DNA of 5,581 bases from Ktedonobacterales bacterium (GTDB taxonomy: Bacteria; Chloroflexota; Ktedonobacteria; Ktedonobacterales; JADMIN01): positions 1-5,581 of the forward strand of contig JAICKD010000270.1 in NCBI GenBank assembly GCA_025928125.1, read 5' to 3'. Positions 5,526 through 5,581 of this stretch are shown one piece after another. A program made the position numbers and the translations under genes. The stretch's first letter is position 1, and every line of letters starts with the position of its first letter. The notes under the pieces were generated by a model. It ran no database searches. It was not told where the DNA came from and worked only from the letters and a program-made list of their open reading frames with translations.

Positions 5526-5581
5526 AGCCGATGGTGGGACTCGAACCCGCAACCTGAGGTTTACAAAACCACTGCTCTGCC
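5526..5581 (-). tRNA. tRNA-Thr (anticodon UGU), 5' part outside the window
   Basis: From the window edge the minus strand shows the end of the D-loop (GGCA), D-stem 3' strand GAGC (5577-5574), A26, anticodon stem GTGGT/ACCTC (5572-5568 and 5560-5556), and anticodon loop TTTGTAA (5567-5561) with anticodon TGT at 5565-5563. A 5-nt variable loop, T-arm GCGGG-TTCGAGT-CCCAC (5550-5534) and acceptor 3' strand CATCGGC (5533-5527) follow, with T as base 73. The next bases are CCC, so CCA is not encoded. About 20 nt at the 5' end are missing. Two stem mismatches are visible: U-U in the anticodon stem (second pair) and C-A in the T-stem (second pair). Confidence 0.88.

Noticed and set aside
5470..5581. 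Integration site (att) at the tRNA 3' end
   Set aside because: No second copy of the tRNA 3' end, integrase or mobile gene is present in the window.

Overview
This is a 5.6 kb bacterial chromosomal window with fairly high GC. Every gene I can support lies on the minus strand. The best guess for the source is a Chloroflexota bacterium, perhaps of the class Ktedonobacteria. The clues are the multi-membrane sensor ending in an 'FIDRRFYRxKYD...TMQPxHxSLWxR' tail, the small 'GGSPCAGK' P-loop ATPase, and a lipid-anchored PQQ-type sugar dehydrogenase with a Thr/Ser-rich linker. I recognise this placement from family resemblance; it is not proven by any search.

Reading in the direction of transcription (right to left): the right edge cuts a tRNA-Thr(UGU) gene (5526-5581), whose 5' part lies outside the window. 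It is followed by a strong stem-loop terminator (5470-5503). Next is a secreted lipoprotein of the PQQ-dependent sugar dehydrogenase (GSDH/HHIP-like) family (4071-5300). After a 317-bp gap comes a DUF2252 protein with a kinase-like motif set (2305-3753). A very stable 17-bp hairpin 14 nt after its stop probably ends that unit.

A second unit starts after a 319-bp gap that holds a candidate -10 box and a tandem 10-bp direct repeat. It encodes a polytopic membrane protein that looks like the sensor half of a histidine kinase without the kinase (717-1985). That gene is joined by an ATGA stop/start overlap to a P-loop ATPase/kinase-like protein (55-720). A further gene probably begins right after it and is cut by the left edge (1-36).

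The two P-loop/membrane genes, and probably the cut gene, look like one translationally coupled operon. The dehydrogenase and DUF2252 genes may be co-transcribed or independent; no convincing promoter was found in the gap between them. I see no mobile element, CRISPR array or phage gene. The points most worth a second look are the strand-specific hairpin after DUF2252, a second nearby hairpin with the same loop heptamer, the direct repeat in the operon promoter region, and the kinase-less sensor coupled to a nucleotide-binding protein.
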